Made by a program: the position numbers and the translations under genes
Shown here: positions 34,321-46,800 of the stretch, piece after piece
Layout of the letters: every line of letters starts with the position of its first letter
How positions within the stretch are numbered: the stretch's first letter is position 1
NCBI GenBank assembly: GCA_013397455.1
Contig: VYZB01000122.1
Location: 1,386,032 to 1,450,031, forward strand
Direction of reading: 5' to 3'
From: Crotophaga sulcirostris
Taxonomy: Eukaryota; Chordata; Aves; Cuculiformes; Crotophagidae
Length of the DNA stretch: 64,000 nucleotides
Notes under the pieces: model-generated
Seen by the model: the letters and a program-made list of their open reading frames with translations, nothing else
What the model was told of the DNA's origin: nothing
Databases searched by the model: none

Positions 34321-37300
34321 TAGGCTGGAGGAATAAGTTCTGAACAAACAATTTAATTGAGCTTTTCAGCTAGATACATATTTTTTGAAAAGCACATGCA
34401 CAGGGACTTGTTAAAGAGAGCTTTTATTCAGTAACTCAATATTGCTTTTCAGTCCTGAAGGGAAACCACACTCATTAGAAAAATCTTCCTTTCCTGGATC
34501 TGCATTGCAAACTGTGAAGAATCTGTATGGGAGTATCCCATGTCAGGCTTCAAGTCTTACAGTCTTACATAACAATTTAACTGAAGTCAATTGTCTTTCC
34601 CAATGCTAACACCTATTAGCATAGAAAGATGACTTCTGTCAATATGTTTTCCAGATGGATTCCTACTACATGCCTATAAGGATGAGTTGCTTTACCATGT
34701 TGACTAGATTTTTGTGCAACGAAATAAGAAAGTGCTGCAGCATTTGTCAGAATTGCAGTTCAGTTTCTGATTATCATCCACTAATTTGGTTCCCATTTTT
34801 TGTTAATATCCTACACAAGAAAAATTTCCTTTTCATGAAGAAATTATCTTCCTACTTATCTGTTCTAAAGGGTTAAGTGGTTTTTTTATCATGCTCAGGA
34901 ACATAACTGTAACCTTGAGCTTTTCATAGAAACCTTTCTGTCCTTCAAGGACATGCTGACTAAATTCATCCAACTTTGCTGCTCTAATTTGCATATTAAA
35001 GAATTGTTTCTTCTTGCAGAAAAATAGTGTGAGCAAAATCCATGGCTTTTGATGCCAACTGTAAGCTAGATTAATGTTAGAGAAAATAATTGCAGAGACC
35101 AAAATAATATATAACTTCCTAGAGAACTAACAAGGCAGTAGCTAGTACCAGGCTTAACTGCTTAAAGAGAGACTTCTGTTACAAAGGCTTGTATCTTCCA
35201 ATAGATATCTATACAACAAAATCATTGAGTATACCTAATATTTAACTACCATGCTGTATCTATAGAGCTGAGCTGGACAGGCATGGATTGTCCACACAGA
35301 AAACTATGTCATGGAAATAAGCATTGTAAAGCCAATGTTTAGCGTCCATAGGCAGAACAAGTCAAGGATTGGGTAAGTGCATGCTGTGGACACTACTGAT
35401 TAAAAGTCCAGCTTTTAGGCCCAGGTTTCAGTCCCTTTTGCGCAGCAGGAAAAGTACTAGTAAAAATTGAAAATATTATATTGATCTCATGAAGGATTTA
35501 ACACTCAGCCAGGTCATAACCAGGTTTATGTGGTTGTAAACTTGAGCATTAATGGTGTTGGAACAAAGCTCTTTGACCTCTTAAAAAGACAGGCGGGAAA
35601 ACCAAAGAGACATTTTACTGTCTGTTTATACATATGCTTGCATATGTACAGGCTGTGCTTTTCCTACTCAAAATGAGAAAACTGAATATGTTGACATCAC
35701 AGGTTATTTTCCTGTGTTTGAGAAGCCAAATACATTGTCCCTGTGTTTTGTACTCCCAGACAGTATAGTACTTTTGATAATGACAGACATTTTAGAGAAG
35801 AGAAAAAATAATCATCAAAGTTCTTCTATCATGTTCCTCTGTTTAAGTTAGCAACATTTACAAGTTTCTTCAGCACATCTGTAGCCAGCTATCTTCTATA
35901 AATTTACTTGCTGCTAATCCCAGTCTGATTTGAGGTCCATGGCCTCTCCTAATATTGTCTCTTATACTGTCGTTTCAGGACTATTCCATACAGTTCTGAG
36001 GTGCATATAAAATTCAACCTTTTTTTTTTAAAGTTCCCCTGCATATCTTTAACCAGAACAACCTGAACTAAAATCCCCTATTCCTTCCTTTTTTTCTTCA
36101 TTTCACAGAGCAGCCAACCATTTGATCAACTAAATAGCATAATTTACAGAAGTTTAAGTACACTGATTTCCCCCTCTGAAACTATTTTTAAAGAACAAAG
36201 TCCATATAAACCTGCAATGAAAAAGTGATCAGAAAGAACTATTAGTTTCATCTAGGATCTTGTCCTTTGCTCTTGTTTGTGGAGAATGCCTTTCACCACC
36301 TATGAAGGCCTCAGTCTTATCAACAATCACTCTAACTCATGCCTATGTAAGAAATTGTTGGCATTGTTAACATTTAGCTAATATGACATCACAAGCTTTT
36401 GCACATCTCATTAAGCAATATCACATTCTGCAGTAGTTCTCTTCATATTTTCTCACTTTTGAGCACCTTTTTTTGGCAGAGGTGGCACATATGAGGTTCT
36501 CCAAACCAACTTGCTTGTTCTCATTACATAAGCATGTGCCTTTTCCATTTCTACAAACACCATCCCAATAGCTGTCTCTTTTCTCTAAACTTCCAAGAAA
36601 ATACATATAGCACACTTTCCACTCTTCCCTACCATTAAACTAACACCTCTAAATTTCAATTTCTCTTCAGATGCTTCCAGTAATCTATGCCAAGCCTTCA
36701 TACTCTGCAACACCATGTCACTTGGATAATTTGTGCCGAGCTTAATTCTTCTCCACATTTAAATATATGTTCTGCAAAGCTTTTAGTACTTTCTCAGACT
36801 TAGAAAAGCAATCAAACATGCCTTCCATAACAAGTCACTTCGGCAAATACATTGGCACTTCATCAAGAGACTTACCTCACTTTCATTTCCCTACCTGCTT
36901 TTATGACTTGCTCCTTCTAAGTACAGCCAGTCTCATCCTAGTTGGATTTACATGATTTAAATCCTCTCTTGCATTCTCTTCATGTGGTACTTTTTCAAAA
37001 TAATCACTCCAAACACTGCTAATTAATTCAGCATTCATTTCCAATATACCTTATTTATCTCTAACATAAGCAAGCGTGTTTGTATCACTTATCATTTGCT
37101 CTATTGCCTGGATGAGCTTATGAATGATATTTTTCTATGTCTTGAGTCATTCCCTTCCTGGAAAGCTACAAAACTCGCTGCTAATTCCATTTATAGGTGA
37201 CACTACATCTTTGGGTTCTTTTTTTGTTTGTCATATTTGCACTGTTCAACTTATTGTCTCCATCATTTACTTGAGTTTTTCATGAACAAGTCTGCTTCAT

Positions 37301-38851
37301 TATCCAATCCAGATCTGATATTAGTTCTGGGGACTTCTTGCAGAAACCTTACCTGTAGTGCCTAGGCTACACTTAATTTACTTCAGTTGTCTTAAACAGC
37401 TCTCAGAGGCGTTTTTAATATGGCTTGGAAAATGGCAGATACGTGTATGCAATTGGCTATGTTCTTGCCCATCCAATGGGTTCGTCTCAGTGGTTTTTCT
37501 GAGGTTGCAACAGTATTCTACACAGTTAACACATTCCTTTGCCCCAGATGTTGGTAAGTTGCAAAACACTTGTTACATGGATGAAGAATCAAGGTAATGC
37601 AAAACACACAGGTAAGCCTCAAAAGCATTTAACGGATTTTATAAAATACTCAGTGCTCTAATGCTTCAAAAATAATGTTCAGTGACAGATTTTTTTCAGA
37701 AGATCCCATCAGCAAACATGAGTTCCTTCTGAAAAATTAGTTTATGATCTTCATAAATGAAATATATCTTCTATGAAACAGCTGATGGCTGCACAGTATG
37801 TTTGTAATAAAGCCAGAGAAACTGGGCACTGTATTCTGATACATTATGTTGTGTTTTTTCTTCCCAAAATCCTTCCACTGTGCAACTCTTCTTTTGTCTT
37901 GTTATTGTGCATTAAATTCAACAAGAAAACAAAGGGGGAAAAAATGGTTTTTTTGAAGAAGAGGAAAGAGCAATCACCTTTGCAATGTCTCAGTGTTGCA
38001 ATGGAACATAATTTCAGTGGGGCAGAAGATAGCATGTGTGCAACAGTCACTTGCAGCCAAGAACAGAGAAGCGGGATAACCTCTAACCAGAACATCTAAA
38101 GCTCTGTCATTTCACTTGAATGTTAATTCAATTCCTTGACAAGGTTACCTTAATTAGTTGGCAAGTGATAGAAGGAAACCTGACAGGTAAGCATAACCTG
38201 ACAGGTCTTGAATCACTGCTGTCCCCTCTGCCTTTTCATTTTCAGGTGAAATTCAGGCTAAAATATGCATTGCCATGAGGCTAAATGTTGGCATGGAAGT
38301 ACCTGCACCAGATGTTAGTTTCACTTTTAGGAGATTTCTGGTGGCATACTTAGAATATTTTAACAACAATGAAAGAACTGCATAAAAGCTTAATTTTTAA
38401 AAGACCAAAGTCAAGGTTGACATTTTTCAGTTTTAGTCAGCAAGTAAAAACATTAGAAGCCTTCCCAATTTAAGAACACTTATTTCTCTCTGTTGTGTCC
38501 CACTTAAAGTGAGCTCTTTGGAATCACCAGCATGGCGTTGAGTGACACAAATTGCTCATGAGGGTGTGAACAATATTTTACTAAAAAATGTGCATGCCCT
38601 GAAACACTGGATTCAATCAATTGATGACCCTTGCACAATTCATCACTGACAAGAAACCGCAAAAGTCGATGTTATGACAACAATCCACAACTTAGAAACA
38701 CTGACAACACTGTATAACAATCTGCTTAGTGGAACCTAAAAAAATATAGAAAGAGCCTGATGCTGCTGGAGTCAAAACTAAAAACAAGAGATGCCTGCTA
38801 CCGCCTGCTGCAGCCACACTTGTTACAAGGAAAAAACAAAAAGAGAACAAT

Positions 38852-38875
38852 GAGAGAGAGAGAGAAAGAGAGAAA
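38852..38875. repeat. GA microsatellite
   Basis: This is a (GA)n tract of about 24 bp with one extra A, within a purine-rich stretch on the + strand. Confidence 0.9.
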
Positions 38876-40740
38876 AGACATAGTTTATAAGAAGGACAGA
38901 AGAGATGAAAGATAGCCACCACCTCCAAGGTCTCATGTGTTGTAGCACTTGTTTCTTTGTCCTGCAGGTCCAAGAAGATGGCTGGTGTCCACGAGGCCAC
39001 AAGTGTACCACTGTTTTTTAAACTCCGTGTCTCCACCTCTCACCTGGGTCAGGTGGCAGATCAGGTAACAGGTGGAGACATGCCCTTCACCATGTCCCTT
39101 CCTGTAACCCTGCCCATCTTGTCCACTTGGGGGTGCGGGGCACAAGATCACATTTCAGAATCACCTGCTTTGAGACATTTTAACACATATCAGGCCTGAT
39201 CCATTCACTCTCCAAAAGAGTGTGGGGCCTGGTAAGTTATGAAAAAGAAACAACTTTCAGGGTCAGTGGCAAAAAAAATTAAATAAGACACATTTCAGGA
39301 AAAAAAAAATAAAGGTTGTGTAAATCCATTTTTATTTTAATTATGATTTAAACAATTATACAGTGGTTAATAGCACAATTCACTGTATAATTAGGACAGC
39401 AGAGGTGCTTATTTTCAGCTTGCGTTCTGGTCATTAGAACTAGACCTGAGAAATGGGAATTACAGATATCATGTCTTGGATTGCAAGTGATCATTTGGGC
39501 TGGATCCGGTAGGTGTTTCTGCGTGTGAGTACCACTGCCTACATGAAGAGACTCACTGCAGAGAGACTGTTTGTAGATGCTAAGATGCACAGGACAGTGC
39601 ACTATTTCTTGAGTCAGAGTCCTAACTTCTGGCTCAGTTTTTGAATCACAAAATGTGCCTCTATACCCTGAAGGTGAACACAGCCATCATTTTCTTTTCC
39701 TCCGTCACTTTCAGGTAAATCAGTGAAACTGCTGTTTAAAACTTGGTTTTTTTGACTCCCTGGACCCCAAATACCAGACACGATATTTAAACCTCAGAAA
39801 CTTTTGTATGACATTCCTGTTTTGTAATGTTCTGATTGTTAGCAAGCATGAGCAAGAGACGAGATGATGACGGAAATCTGGCATTTCAGGGCACTACAGC
39901 TCAGATGGGTGCTTACTGCTGTGGTAGGATTTTCCTGTATGGCTTTTATATTATCTCAGTTGTAATATTAGACACTGCTCAGTAAAGCAGCTTGTGATTT
40001 CTCCATTGAGACTTTTATAGCTTTCAGGTTCACCAAGTAGTCCTCTCTTTGACATTTGGTGTATATTATGCTGACAACAGATAGCATTTGGTGCAAGTAG
40101 TTCTTATCTGAAATTTTGAACTTCTCACGTATTTGACTACAGGATGGGAATTTTTTATACTGAGCTTAAGAAAATGTTTCACTTCAAATTATTCACTATT
40201 TAAGAGTCTCATCCAGTTTGGCCCAAGGGACATTCTTGTGTTCTACATATTACAGAAGCAACCTTGTTCAACTCTAGGTAAAGGTCTGCTGACTTTTCCA
40301 TCAGAACCCACTGTTAGAGGTTAGCATCTCAGTCACAAAACTTCTGACATAGTAAGCAACATCTCTTCTCATGGAGGACACTAAAAAATGCATTGTAGGC
40401 TCATCTCCATTCCCAGCTTTTCTTTTTCTCTTTTTGATAATCAAATGGAACTTCTCTTTGAGAGAATTGTGCAATGCATGCTGTTAAGACCCCCATTTCC
40501 ATGGAAATGTGTCCTCCTTGGTCTTACCACCATCACTGTTTTCAGGCTTCCAGGAAAGGTCCATCTGACTGAGCCTTCACTTCTTGTTTCATCACTGAGG
40601 GGAGGTACCTACATGCTGCCAGCCCATATCTCCTAGAGGTGATGTGCTTTGTATAGGTTTGAACTTTGGTCTAAATATTATGAGTGACAGCCCAAGTCAG
40701 AAGTACCTTTGATGTGGGATTTCAGCAGAATATATATATG

Positions 40741-40748
40741 TGACGTCA
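40741..40748. promoter_or_regulatory. Full palindromic CRE octamer TGACGTCA
   Basis: This is a perfect cAMP-response element consensus (CREB/ATF site) containing a CpG, directly preceded by a short TATATATA run. The full site is uncommon by chance in CpG-poor DNA, but no transcript start is evident here. Confidence 0.3.
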
Positions 40749-43690
40749 CTTTCAGTGCTTAAAACATTTTGAAGAGAAGTTGCACATACATAAAACAGGG
40801 ACATGGTCTGGGTGTCGCTTTTTCTGGCTAGGGCAGGAAAAAAATTCTTTCTTAACTGAAAGCCCAAAACCCCTGGCAACAACCTGATTCAAAGTCATAA
40901 GAAACTTGCAGGAAAGGAAACTAATTCACCCCAGCCCCCCAAAGATATTTTATTCCTGGGAAGATTTTGAGTAAAAGTATAATTAGCACCATGCAACATG
41001 TTCCATTAAAGGAACCACCTCAGCAGAGAGGTTTTGTCTGAGTTTCATAAAGGGTAAATAACGACTTAAACCAGTGCTTTTTGGTTATAACATGAACACA
41101 AACATCAGAAATACTGACCGTTAACTATTAAGCATTTGCATTTAAAATCAATAGGCAGGTTCTTCATAAAGGCAGTCCTAAACTTGACTATATGACCAAC
41201 CTAGAGGTGTATGACTTTGTTTACTGTTGCTCACGAGAAAAATACTTTTTAAATATTTACAATATTTAGTTTCTAGTTCTCTGAGAACAATCCCTGCTCT
41301 CTCAGATTTTATTTCCACTATAAATCACGTCATATTCATGTCTATTTACAGCACTTGTCTTGGAATCTATAAATAAAAACCACACTTACAAATCAAAATT
41401 TCCTTTCTAATGGAAAAAAACAAACAATCAAACCAAAACAAACTCTATTAACATTACAAAAATGTCATCTTTTTTTTGAAATAAGATCCTCCAAAACATT
41501 GAAAGACAAGGTTAAAAATTATATTCAGGGATAAATTTAAAATAAAATTAAGTACAGAACTTTTAAAGAGTGTCTAAAGAGTGTTATTAAAGAATTGAGA
41601 TTTGTCATTTATATATATTTTATATATATTCATAGTTTGTGTGTGTTTGTGCATATTTGGTACATAAGTTTTCATTTTAGCATCTGGCTTTGAACAATTC
41701 TGATGTTGTTCATGATCCAATCCAAGCAGATCTTAATGCATGTTGTCTACAGATTCATAATAACTTCACAGACAGAAATTTGGATGATCAAGATTGCAAA
41801 GATCAAAAGTGAAGCAATAAAACTATGGTCACAGCACTCAGACTAACCTACCAGCCCTGTGATATGCCCCAGTCCTGTTCCCCAGGGTCACATCCCTTTT
41901 TCATAGCAGGAAGATGTTTCAATATGCTGGTACCCTTCCAAAATAAGAACCATACACAAAGGCAGAGGAAATCCACAATGAGTTTCTGAAAAAACCCTGT
42001 TGGGAGCAATAAGAGGAGTTGGGAAGCAGCACATGCCAGGAAATGCCTTTGCTTGACAAGGTAAACAGCCTCAGTTTCTCCTGATCACATATACTCCATA
42101 AATTAAAAAAAACTGATCATGGCAAGGTATCACACTGAAACCAGAGCAATTATTGGCTGCAGTTTTGACCCTACACTAAAAACTGTTCAAAGAGTCCTTG
42201 ACAGTTATTAAGCCAATGAAGTTCTGGGGACTCTGGTATAATTGTGAGAAGACAGAGACCTGAGCCTTCTTTTGTAGTTAAATACTTTTTCAGCACTTTA
42301 CAAAAGTCTCACATCATTTGCACAGAAATAGGTTTTGCTAACCTCTCTGAACACATGCTTTGAAGAATTAAGTACTGTGTAAAATAGAGCAACTTTTATT
42401 TCCTGAAAGAAAGCCCTGTGGTTTTTAATTGAAAGGTCCACCTGAGCTTGGTCTCAGCTTGCTGCCTCTTTCAGTACAATCATGGGAGAATTGGGAGGAG
42501 TCACTGTTTGCCCACTCTTAGTGAATTGCCTTGGACCACTTCAAATGGACGGGGTTTTTCTTTTTCTCTTTGGAGAAAGGAAGGGTTTGGGCATTGCTAT
42601 TGCTCCATGCACAAACATCGTTGGCTAAATTAAATTCAGGAGTGCAGTCGTGTCTGTTTATTGTGCTTGTATATATCAGTAAAGAATTAGGAGGCCACAA
42701 GTTCAGGCAGGTTTTACGTGTATTTTACAATCAGTTTCACCAGGACACATTTCTCTCACATACAATAATATACAAAACTTTGCCCAAGTGTTCACTAATT
42801 TCATTGGAAAGCAGATGAAAGACTTACCTCCAAGGCATTTTTATTTGTTGGAAGGAGTATTGATGTGATTTCTAGTAAAGCTAATTAACTAGAAGATTGT
42901 ATTGCAAACACCATGATAATCGTGTAGGTCAACAGAATGCTTTTGAGATGCTGTCTTAAGGCCAATTGTCCCATTGCAAAGTATTAAATACATATTCCTT
43001 CATGGGTGGCTTTATACTAGAGCCATACAGACATGACGGTGATACACTGACAGCAGAATAACTGAGAAATCCAAGCCCTTATAAGCTATTTTTCAAATCA
43101 ACTACTGAGCTGGGAATTGGGTAGAAGAGTTGAAGTCTGAGGAGGGCATGATTTGAAGTCAGTGTACACATTGCTGAAAGGCAGGTGCAATTGCACCTCT
43201 CCATCATTGCTTTTAACAAATACCTAACTTAGTTTTATGAATTGGCTCTGTGAGTTCATCGCCAACCAGCACAGGGTAAATTCATCATGGTGCCCAAGAT
43301 AACTTAGAGCGATGAACCACAAGGAAGAGAATGTGACTAATGGATGTGAAGCATGGAGATGAATTTACAACTACAAAGCAGTCACTGTAATGGGTGTTGG
43401 GCTGCCAGGAATGCTGTATTCTGGAAGAAAAAAAAAATCAGTTCAGAGTAGACAGCTGTCAGAGCCCTACAATTTTGGAGGAGACAGAGGTGCTTCTTTG
43501 AGAAAGAACATGAAATGGAAAATAAAGAGGAGAAATTGTATCTTGTCTGGCAAGATAATATGAGTGGGGGAGGTTCAGACAGGAAATGGCTTGCCTATTT
43601 TCAAAACAAAAAAAACAAGTGGAAATATTAGTAGTGAAATAAAAAAAAAATCTTAAGTGGAATGTATTAGCTGGTTAATTTGCGATTTTA

Positions 43691-43812
43691 TTTTGAAGAT
43701 CCAGAATGTGCATGCATATTTACTTATGCATGCATGTGCACACAGGCACATGTGTATATGCATATGTATTTTTATATATACATGTATAAAAATACAGACA
43801 CACACATATTCA
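43691..43812. repeat. Alternating purine-pyrimidine tract with hairpin
   Basis: This degenerate TG/CA/TA-rich stretch has GCATGC and ATGCAT words. Within it, 43765-43796 forms perfect 12-bp inverted arms (TGTATTTTTATA and its complement) around an 8-base loop. The overlapping short open frames on both strands are by-products of this composition. Confidence 0.8.
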
Positions 43813-46800
43813 TTTCCACATATAGCAGATGTCTGACTGTCAATTCCAGATCCACTGCATACTTTGAGTATCACTCGCTATTGCTTTAAGGATACAGCAG
43901 GATATGGAGCAGGAGATTAAGCAATATGCTCCATTAATGTAAGAAAAAGGTAAATCATGTTAAATAGATAGTCAAGCCATGTTTATTGTCCCTTTATATC
44001 TGCAGAGTACAGCAATGAACGTGGCCATACAGCTTAAATGATTTTGACCAAATGGCCAATGAGTGAACCAAAGACATACAAAACAGTAACTGTACTGCAT
44101 TTGTTTTGAATCCAAAATGTTCTATTTTAGAAATGCCTTATCATGCACAGAGCAGCTATGGAAACAGAAACTCAGCAATCCAGTTCCATGACAAATTTCT
44201 CAACCTCCCAAACACTAAGCATAACCCAAGGCAAAGAAGTTTTACTTTTCCTTTATTTTTATTCTGTTCCCAGGTGTTATCCCACTTAAACAATTGTGGA
44301 AACTGCAAAATGGAAAATAGCTCTAGAATGAATCACTGCAGAGAAGTTCACAATGTACCGCCTGAAAATTTTATCAAAGAAATGCTTGAACCTCACTAGC
44401 TCTTTACAATATCTGTGGATCATTTTTGCTAACTTTTTATTAACACTTTTTACAGATAGAAAATGTTCTTGAAAAGGCTAGAATTAGACTGAGTCTCTGT
44501 GTGTCATTGACAATTCAAAGTTAGAAGAAAAGCCTCACAGTTATCTTGATTCCTTGTGGACTTGGGACACATGAAAAAAAATTGTGAAGGCAGAAGAAAA
44601 AGTATTACACACAAATGTACTTTTAGTTAGTTTCTCCCATATTTTAAAATATAAAATGAAATATGTAAAGATAGTAAGATGATAGAAAGCAATGGAAAAC
44701 TGAAAAGTTCTTGTTTCTGAAATTCCTTCACATTTGAAAATCCATTTACATTTTTATTTTTTTCTATCAGGTAATTGGATAATTAAATCAGAATCACTGG
44801 CACTAAACATAATCAACACATAATCCTTATGCTACATATTATCTGGGTATCCCCTTGCTAATGTTGCCTTTAAAAGCTTAGTTGAAAACTTCATCTTGCA
44901 TAAGTGTGTAACACTTAACACAGTCATGCCTATAGGTAAAACAAGATGGCTTACCAAATCTGAAATTATGTATATTATAACTTATTCAGCCTATGAATAA
45001 ACTATTAAATTAATAGTTCAAACTTCAGCAGCTATGCAAAGCTGTGACTGGAGACCGTGCTGTAGCACTGAGGTGACAAGTTGAGGATGATGATTTAATG
45101 AAGTTTTATAAAAAGCCAAAAATCAAGCACACTAATGTAATTTATTTGGAGATTATATGGAAGAAAAAACATTCTCAGTGTTGCAATGCTCTTGGTAGGC
45201 TTCAGACTAAAGGTGTATTTAAAAATTACAGGTATTCAATGAATTATTTCCTTATATGACTGTTGCCAAATCAGTAGACAGAAACATCTTTGCAAATTTG
45301 AATTAATATTCATATGGTGCAAATAAATGATGAATACTCATGATGGCAAGCTGATAAAAAATTATGCTAAAATTATGTTTTAAATTATTTTGGAACAAAT
45401 TCAAAATTCATAGCCTGTTGGCAAATAATTTCATAGAAGAAAAAGGGCTACAATTGTTATAAAATCATTTGCATATTTCACTTGTTGCACTGAGTTATCT
45501 TCTTTAGCCATAAGGACTCTAAGACTTTCAAGTTTGAAGTCAATACCTATGTGAATTAAACAGGCTTTAGAAGGTATGCTAGGTCTTTGGACTCCACCAT
45601 TAACCCTCTTGTGAATAAACTTGATCTACAGACTCCCTTGTTTAAACATTATATATCTTTGGATATCGTTACATGAAATTAATTTTCAATTCCTTTTCCA
45701 ATACTGAACTGAAACTGATATTTCATTGTCTTTCTTCTCACGTCGGATGATGTTTAAGGTGGAAGATAAGCAGGCAGCCATCCCTATCCTGGCCTGACTT
45801 TTTTCAAACTTTTTGCTTCAAAATCACTAACACCTGGTATACCTCTCAGCCAGACTATGACTCACTCAACACTTGTTTGGCTTCCCAATCAGCTGGCTTT
45901 TATTGCAAGCACATCCACCTTTTCTTTTGTTCTCATTGTGCCCCTTCCAGCACCAGTTTATTACCTACTCTATCAAAGCATTTTATTTTTAATAGTTTAT
46001 GCAGACAGCTGCATTGACAGATGCCCAGTTTACCTGGGATGGATTTATCTTTCTGAGATTGTCCTTTTCATAGGAGGAAGCTGAAGACATTGTTTCTAAA
46101 GGCATTTAAGTTTGTGCTTTTATTAATAACAATGAATTTCTTTGGTTTTCAAATTCGCAACTTTACCTTGTCTGAATCACTACTGAATAGAATAGAACAG
46201 AAAAGGCAGATCCTTGTTCTAAAAAACTAAAGACCTATTTGAACCCACAAAAAGTGGCAACAATATGCAAATATATGGGGTTAGCCACAGCTTGGGTCTG
46301 ATAACTCAATTGATGACAGTGCGAGCATGGTCATGTAAACTGATATACTTGACACCATATCCCTGGACTTCCTGCCCACAATGTCACTGTGCTTCTTAAA
46401 TAAGAGACTGTACTGCACACTTAACTAAGAAAACAACTTGGAGACAATTTTTCAAGTATCTACAGCCATCGCATTGTCAAATTCCATTTCTTTTATCAAG
46501 CCAATAAGCTTGCAAATAAAAGCAAGAGGCTGAAACACGGAACTCTGTTATAATGACTTCACTCACAAGATTTCCACAAACTCAGCAAATCTCCAACTAA
46601 TTATTACAGTCTTACAACACGAAGATGAAGACATTGTGAAGCTGCTTAGAGGAAGATCTCTTTAGAAAGTAAGTATGGAAGGAAGTCAGGAGTTGAGAAC
46701 CAGCCATGAAGCCAACATTTTGAGCTTAATTAAAACAAGAAACTTTTCTCTTAAAAAAACCGCAACCAATTATTTAGATGCTGAGAAGTATTTGGGGGAA

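Larger units (their letters stand above)
34321..43690. other. Intergenic DNA, no gene recognised
   Basis: Short open frames are scattered on both strands with no recognisable domains. It contains a GA repeat (38852-38875) and a full CRE octamer (40741-40748), listed separately. No transposon family was recognised by eye. Confidence 0.7.

Noticed and set aside
43653..43889. Open frames on both strands rich in Cys, His, Met and Tyr
   Set aside because: They translate an alternating TG/CA/TA tract; the odd composition is a by-product of the simple repeat.
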